Positions 33,183-37,292 of a stretch of 37,292 nt of DNA are shown here, in pieces. The translations under genes and the position numbers were made by a program. The stretch is from contig JARKOL010000159.1 of the NCBI GenBank assembly GCA_029975745.1, positions 1 through 37,292 of the forward strand. The letters are read 5' to 3'. The stretch is from Myxococcota bacterium (GTDB taxonomy: Bacteria; Myxococcota_A; UBA9042; DTJE01). The notes under the pieces are model-generated. The model was not told the DNA's origin, searched no databases, and was given only the letters and a program-made list of their open reading frames with translations. Positions within the stretch are counted from its first letter, which is position 1; every line of letters begins with the position of its first letter.

Positions 33183-34141
33183 TTCCGCCCCAGGATGCCG
33201 TCCACTTCGGCGGCGCTGAATCCCCGTTGCCGCAAGCCGTCCGCCACCCGGGGGTAGTCGCGGTGGTCGCGCAACCCGGCGGGGGGCCAGGTCAAGGCGT
33301 CCATGTCGGTCCCGATCCCGACGTGGCCGGGGCCAACGACCGAGGCCGCGTGGCAGCAGTGGTCCAGAAACGTCTGGATCGTGGCATCCCTTCCCAGGAA
33401 GCCGTCGGACAGGTACGGCGGAAACCAGAGGATCCCGATCATCCCGCCCGTGGCGGCAATCCGGCGTGCCTGGGCGTCGCCCAGATTCCGCGGCAGGTCC
33501 CGCAGGTCCCGCATCCCCGTGTGCGAGGACACGACGGGCCCCTCGGCCTCGACCGTCGCCTGCTCAATCGCGGCGTCGGACAGATGGGCGACATCCGGGA
33601 ACATCCCCAGGCGCCCCATCCGCCGGACGACGTCCCTGCCGGCGTGGGACAACCCCCCGTGAGGCCGATAGGCGCAGGCCGCGACGTCGGCCAGGCTGCT
33701 GGAAACGAAGTGCGCCAGGGTTGCCATCCGGACTCCGCGTGCCGCCAGCCGCTCCAGATCGGAAGGGTCCCGTTCCAGCGCATGCCCCCCCTCGATCGCC
33801 AGCACCCCGGCAACCCGACCCGACGCGGCAATCGCCCGAACCTGGGCGCCGGTCCGCGCCAGGGTCAGCCGACCGCCGGTTTCCGCGGCCACCCGATCGA
33901 GCGTGTCGATCTGGCGCAGTGCGGCCCCCACCCCAAACCAGCGCCCCGCCGGCACGTACACCGTGAAGGTCACGCAATGAACCTGGCCCGCCAGCGCGTG
34001 CTCCAGGAACAGCCGGTTGCCCAGCGGTCCCCATGGGGCCCAGCGCCGCCCGGCCCCGGAATACCCCTGCCGCAGGTAGTGCCCGTACAGCAGGAAATGG
34101 GCGTGCATGTCCGCATGACAGAGTGCCCCGACGTCCGTCAC
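33137..34141 (-). CDS. M19-family (membrane/renal type) dipeptidase
   Basis: A 334-residue metallopeptidase of the M19 family, an amidohydrolase barrel. The first metal site is HADMHAHF near the N-terminus; VLAIEGGHALE, VRMATLAH, FPDVAHLSDAAIEQA, VVSSHTGMRDL and VGIGTDMDAL follow the family order. It hydrolyses dipeptides, often with D-residues or beta-lactam-like bonds; the true substrate is unknown. GTG 34141 is chosen because AAGGAGG stands 5 nt upstream and it overlaps the stop of the radical SAM gene (GTGA). The N-terminal site has HxDxHxH rather than the usual DGHxD, so it is a divergent member. Confidence 0.87.
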   Translation of the reverse strand: MTDVGALCHADMHAHFLLYGHYLRQGYSGAGRRWAPWGPLGNRLFLEHALAGQVHCVTFTVYVPAGRWFGVGAALRQIDTLDRVAAETGGRLTLARTGAQVRAIAASGRVAGVLAIEGGHALERDPSDLERLAARGVRMATLAHFVSSSLADVAACAYRPHGGLSHAGRDVVRRMGRLGMFPDVAHLSDAAIEQATVEAEGPVVSSHTGMRDLRDLPRNLGDAQARRIAATGGMIGILWFPPYLSDGFLGRDATIQTFLDHCCHAASVVGPGHVGIGTDMDALTWPPAGLRDHRDYPRVADGLRQRGFSAAEVDGILGRNYLRLLGDGGVASGP

Positions 34142-35136
34142 TCCGGCCTCCTTGCCCCACCGGTGAAGTGGCACGCGTCCCGGAACGGCTCGTCGCCGCG
34201 ACCGAAGTCCGGCCGGTAGAACTCGGCCGCCTCGTGCTCCTGGATCAGCGCGTTGGCGAACCCCATCCGGTCCGCCACATCCACGACCCGCGCGTACTCC
34301 CCGTAGGACGTTCGCCTGGACAGCAGCGGCTCGGTCTCGGCCAGATGGGTCGGGTAGTACTGCGACATCAGTGCGATCCGGACCCCGGTGCCCACCGTAT
34401 CCCGCAGGAACGCCAGCGACTCGCGGACCCCCGCGAGATCGTTGGGCAGCACCAGCAATCGAATGATCAGGCCTCGAAGGATCGTGCCGTCGGGCCCCAG
34501 CGTGTTCCCGGTGCCCACCTGACGCGCCATTTCGACGACGGCGGCACGGGACGCCGCCACGTACCCCTCGGCACCCGACAGGTCCCGGGCAACCGCATCG
34601 TCGCTGTATCGCAGATCCGCAAGCCAGACATCGACCACGCCGTCCAGCAGGCGCAAGGTCCGCAGCCCGTCGAAGCCGCCGGTGTTGTAGACCAGGGGCA
34701 ACGTCATCCCGTCCATGCGAGCCAGGGCCAGGGCCTCGACCGCGAACGGCACGACGTGCGAGGGGGATACCCAGTTGATGTTGTGGCACCCGCGCGCCGC
34801 CAGCGTGCCCATGGCATCGGCGATGGCCCGCGGCGTCCAGGCCCGCCCCGCCGCCACCGAGTCATCCTGGCTGATCTGGGCGTTCTGGCAATAGAGGCAC
34901 CGCAAATTGCAGCCCCCGAAGAACACCGCCCCCGAGCCGCCGTGACCCGAGACTTCCGGTTCCTCGCCGAAGTGCGGCACCGCGGAGGCCACGACCGCCC
35001 CCGCACCGACGCCGCAACGCCCCACCTCCCCGGAAAGGCGATCGACGCCGCACTCGTGGGGGCACAGGCGGCAGGGTGAAAGCAGGGCGCGCAATGCCCC
35101 GATCCGGTCCGCCCAGTCCAGGAAGTTCCCGCTCAT
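34138..35136 (-). CDS. radical SAM protein, PflX / pyruvate-formate-lyase-activase-like
   Basis: A 332-residue radical SAM protein. The AdoMet cluster motif C76-x3-C80-x2-C83 is in GGCNLRCLYCQN. An N-terminal cysteine set (C22, C25, C29, C41; CRLCPHECG..GRCG) is the extra site typical of the PflX-like family. No glycyl radical enzyme lies beside it, so its target is open; such orphan activases are common. The ATG at 35136 overlaps the rdgB stop (ATGA), and it is coupled on to the dipeptidase. Confidence 0.88.
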   Translation of the reverse strand: MSGNFLDWADRIGALRALLSPCRLCPHECGVDRLSGEVGRCGVGAGAVVASAVPHFGEEPEVSGHGGSGAVFFGGCNLRCLYCQNAQISQDDSVAAGRAWTPRAIADAMGTLAARGCHNINWVSPSHVVPFAVEALALARMDGMTLPLVYNTGGFDGLRTLRLLDGVVDVWLADLRYSDDAVARDLSGAEGYVAASRAAVVEMARQVGTGNTLGPDGTILRGLIIRLLVLPNDLAGVRESLAFLRDTVGTGVRIALMSQYYPTHLAETEPLLSRRTSYGEYARVVDVADRMGFANALIQEHEAAEFYRPDFGRGDEPFRDACHFTGGARRPE

Positions 35137-35804
35137 GGCGCCAGCATGCCCTCCAATGCCTGACGCAGGGCGCGAAACGCGCGTCCCCGGTGGGACAGTC
35201 CGTTCTTTTCGTCCCGCCCAAGCTGCGCGAACGTCCGTCCCAGTTCGTCCAGGAAGAACACCGGGTCATACCCGAACCCGTCCGTGCCCATCGGCTGGTC
35301 GATGATGCGACCGGCCACCTCCCCGTGCGCCGCCAGCAGATGGCAGCCCTCGGGCACCCCTGGATGGCCCGCGATCAGGCGCACCTCGCCCGACGTCTCC
35401 GGAATCCGCCCCGTCGCCCACTCCGGTCCCAGGATGCAGACGGCGCAGCAGACGAAGCGCGCGCGCCGGTCCGCCACCCCGCGCAGGGCATCGACCAGCT
35501 TGTCGATGTTCGCGGCATCGTCCTGGGCCTCTCCGGCGAACCGGGCCGAATGCACGCCGGGCGCCCCGTCCAAAGCCTCGACCACCAGACCCGAGTCGTC
35601 CGCAAGCGCCGGCAGCCCCGTCCGCGTCCACGCGTGAACTGCCTTGATGACGGCGTTGTCCAGGAACGTGTCGCCATCCTCCGGGGGCACGGTCAGCAAG
35701 CCGACATCCCGAGGCCCCACGACCTGCACGGGCAGCCCGTCCAGGATGCCGGCCACCTCCCGGAGCTTGCCGGGATTGAACGTCGCGAACACGAACCGCG
35801 GCAT
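35133..35804 (-). CDS. rdgB: RdgB/HAM1-type dITP/XTP pyrophosphatase
   Basis: A 223-residue nucleotide pyrophosphatase that clears dITP and XTP from the precursor pool. Family marks are FATFNPGKLREV at the start, ADDSGLVVEALDG, GTDGFGYDPVFF and LSHRGRA near the end. It is slightly longer than usual because of an extra segment (about residues 128-155, GPEWATGRIPETSGEV...) before the GFGYDP motif. The ATG at 35804 has GGGGG 7-8 nt upstream and lies one nucleotide after the stop of the subtilase gene. Confidence 0.93.
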   Translation of the reverse strand: MPRFVFATFNPGKLREVAGILDGLPVQVVGPRDVGLLTVPPEDGDTFLDNAVIKAVHAWTRTGLPALADDSGLVVEALDGAPGVHSARFAGEAQDDAANIDKLVDALRGVADRRARFVCCAVCILGPEWATGRIPETSGEVRLIAGHPGVPEGCHLLAAHGEVAGRIIDQPMGTDGFGYDPVFFLDELGRTFAQLGRDEKNGLSHRGRAFRALRQALEGMLAP

Positions 35805-35805
35805 C

Positions 35806-37292
35806 CTAGCGTCCCCCTTGCAGTTGCAGCGGCAGCCGCAGCCATACGGCGCCATCCCGCTGCGACACGAAGTCCAGTTCGCCGAACCAGTGCGTCCCGC
35901 CCGGCGCGGCCGGGGGCATGCGATCGGCGCGCACCTCGACGGTGGCCGCCGACACGGGCGGAATCCGAACCCGGGCATCCCCGCCGACCGTGCCGTTCAG
36001 CGACACGGGCTGGGCCCAGATGTGGCGCACGGTGATGCCCAGGCGCGCCTCCGGGCCGCCGAACTCGCCACGCCCGCCCAAAACCTCCAGGCGGTAGGAG
36101 GCATCGCCCTTTCCTGGATTGTCCACGCGCACGGTCATGCGCGGGTTCGTGAAACCGCTGCGCACGACGGCCCGCCCCTCCGAGTCCAGCACGTTGACCG
36201 CGATGTCGGTGAATCGATTCCAGTCCTCGTCCGACAGTTCCAGGGCGACCTCGAACCCCTCGAACTCCGGGGTCAGGTGAATCCGGTGCTGTACGGGCTC
36301 CCGATTCAGGGAACGCTGGAACGTCTGGGCAACCCCCTGAATCCGTCCCCGGACCGCGCCCTGAAACGACGCCCCCATCCGGTTCAGCACGCGGCTCCGC
36401 GCCAGGGGAGCCTGGCCGGGCGCCCCTTCCAGGCGGCCGATCGGCTCGGCCTCCAGCGCGTAGAACCGGGCCTCGACCTCGACCGTCGAGGGCTGGGACG
36501 CCGCGGGCTGGCCCCACAACACCAGTTCTCCGGCGCCGCCATCCGGCAGCTCCCGCTCGGTCAGCACCGCCTGAACGGCCTTGCCCTGGACGCTGGAGAT
36601 CTGGCCATCCCCGATCCCGACTCGATGCCCGCGGCCGTCGAACACCAGCGCCGTCAGGGAGGCCCAGGATCTGCCGGCGGCACGAATCGCCAGCGTCATC
36701 GACCGGGACCCGGGCGGCGGCGAGAACGGCACGCGAACCATGCCCGCCGGTTCCACGCGCACCCCGGCCAGTCGCACCGTCGGGATGCCGTCCTGCTGGA
36801 CCGCGGGATGGGGGGTCACCACCGTGACCGGCAGCACGAAGCCCGTCCGGCCCGGACCGCGTCCCCGGATCGTGGCCACGTGAACCCCGGGCCGCGCCAC
36901 ACCCGCCGGATCGACGTGGAACGTGAAGGTGCCCTTGCCCTCTCCGCGAAGAGCCAGGCGAGCGCGAGGCACCTTCAGCCAGCCGGCGCTGCTGGACAGC
37001 GACACCTCGGCGCGCGTGTCGGCGCGTTCCTTCGGCCCCACCGTGGCAGGGTAGCGCATCGAAACCGAGACCTCCGCGGGCTCGTCGATGGGAGGCGCCC
37101 AGCCCCCGGCCCGCCAGAACGACCCCGTCCCCTTGACCGGCAGGGTCGAGGACGGCGCCTCGACCTTGAAATCGAACACGCGCCGGGACCAGGGGTCGGC
37201 CAGGCGGGATCGGAAGGCCCGCAACGCCGCGGACACATCGACCATCCCGGCCCCCTGGTCCAGGACGGTGTAGCCCGACAGGGGGCGCGCCC
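35806..37292 (-). CDS. C-terminal part of a subtilisin-like (S8) serine protease, 5' end outside the window
   Basis: The frame is open to the window edge and gives at least 495 residues. The first visible part, with LDQGAGMVDVSAAL, is the typical segment after the catalytic serine helix of S8 proteases (G-x-G-x-V-x-V). The rest is made of beta-sandwich domains without catalytic residues, as in large tripeptidyl-peptidase-II-like or cell-surface subtilases. The catalytic Asp, His and Ser must lie beyond position 37292. It is the first visible gene of the rdgB-radical SAM-dipeptidase operon. The family call rests on one segment plus architecture. Confidence 0.7.
   Translation of the reverse strand, partial: ARPLSGYTVLDQGAGMVDVSAALRAFRSRLADPWSRRVFDFKVEAPSSTLPVKGTGSFWRAGGWAPPIDEPAEVSVSMRYPATVGPKERADTRAEVSLSSSAGWLKVPRARLALRGEGKGTFTFHVDPAGVARPGVHVATIRGRGPGRTGFVLPVTVVTPHPAVQQDGIPTVRLAGVRVEPAGMVRVPFSPPPGSRSMTLAIRAAGRSWASLTALVFDGRGHRVGIGDGQISSVQGKAVQAVLTERELPDGGAGELVLWGQPAASQPSTVEVEARFYALEAEPIGRLEGAPGQAPLARSRVLNRMGASFQGAVRGRIQGVAQTFQRSLNREPVQHRIHLTPEFEGFEVALELSDEDWNRFTDIAVNVLDSEGRAVVRSGFTNPRMTVRVDNPGKGDASYRLEVLGGRGEFGGPEARLGITVRHIWAQPVSLNGTVGGDARVRIPPVSAATVEVRADRMPPAAPGGTHWFGELDFVSQRDGAVWLRLPLQLQGGR

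Noticed and set aside
1-37292. Mobile elements, tRNA, rRNA or prophage genes
   Set aside because: No transposase, integrase, terminal repeats, cloverleaf or rRNA-like stretch was recognised on either strand.

Overview
This is 37.3 kb of high-GC DNA, densely packed with genes and with almost no non-coding space. Most genes lie on the minus strand, and most junctions overlap or nearly touch (ATGA, GTGA or TGATG overlaps, or 8-nt overlaps). The cell is probably a diderm bacterium. Evidence includes two secreted parvulin/SurA-like folding factors (one a lipoprotein), a murein amidase with a signal peptide, and a surface-anchor-like tail (Gly/Cys motif, hydrophobic stretch, Arg cluster) resembling the MYXO-CTERM type. 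The best guess is a myxobacterial or deltaproteobacterial-like lineage, perhaps uncultivated. No rRNA, tRNA, CRISPR, insertion sequence or prophage was seen.

Layout. (1) 152-6980, minus: a complete SUF iron-sulfur assembly operon in the order Rrf2-type regulator, sufC, sufB, sufD, Rieske ferredoxin, sufS-sufU fusion, sufT-like double-DUF59 protein. Its promoter lies at about 7011-7039. (2) 7141-9561, minus: a YbjN-like protein and two coupled peptidyl-prolyl isomerases. (3) 9682-18656, minus: a complete oxidative L-ornithine degradation operon (ord, ortA, ortB, oraS, oraE, GlmL-like protein, orr) that ends in an overlapping alanine racemase gene. (4) 18657-18994: a divergent control region with several GTTCGAAC-type palindromes. 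(5) 18995-21018, plus: a Na/Pi cotransporter and a separate PhoU-like protein. (6) 21000-29036, minus: an ArsA-like ATPase, a pair of M16 peptidases (the catalytic one frameshifted at its zinc motif), mfd and a TspO-like membrane protein. (7) 29167-33182: an SGNH hydrolase (minus) divergent from a multidomain amidase (plus) whose anchor tail is in another frame. (8) 33137-37292, minus: a subtilase C-terminal part running off the window, an RdgB-type NTP pyrophosphatase, a PflX-like radical SAM protein and an M19 dipeptidase.

How the genes work together. In the ornithine operon, Orr makes D-ornithine and OraSE (B12/PLP) moves the terminal amino group to give 2,4-diaminopentanoate. Ord oxidises this to 2-amino-4-oxopentanoate, and OrtAB cleaves that with CoA to acetyl-CoA and alanine. 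The thiolase product is the D isomer in the characterised pathway, so the coupled alanine racemase would bring the carbon back to L-alanine. The SUF operon carries a sulfur donor and its transfer partner as one polypeptide joined by a Gly-Thr repeat linker. Two genes (M16 peptidase and amidase) each look intact apart from one apparently missing C, which could be residual assembly error or real frameshifts.
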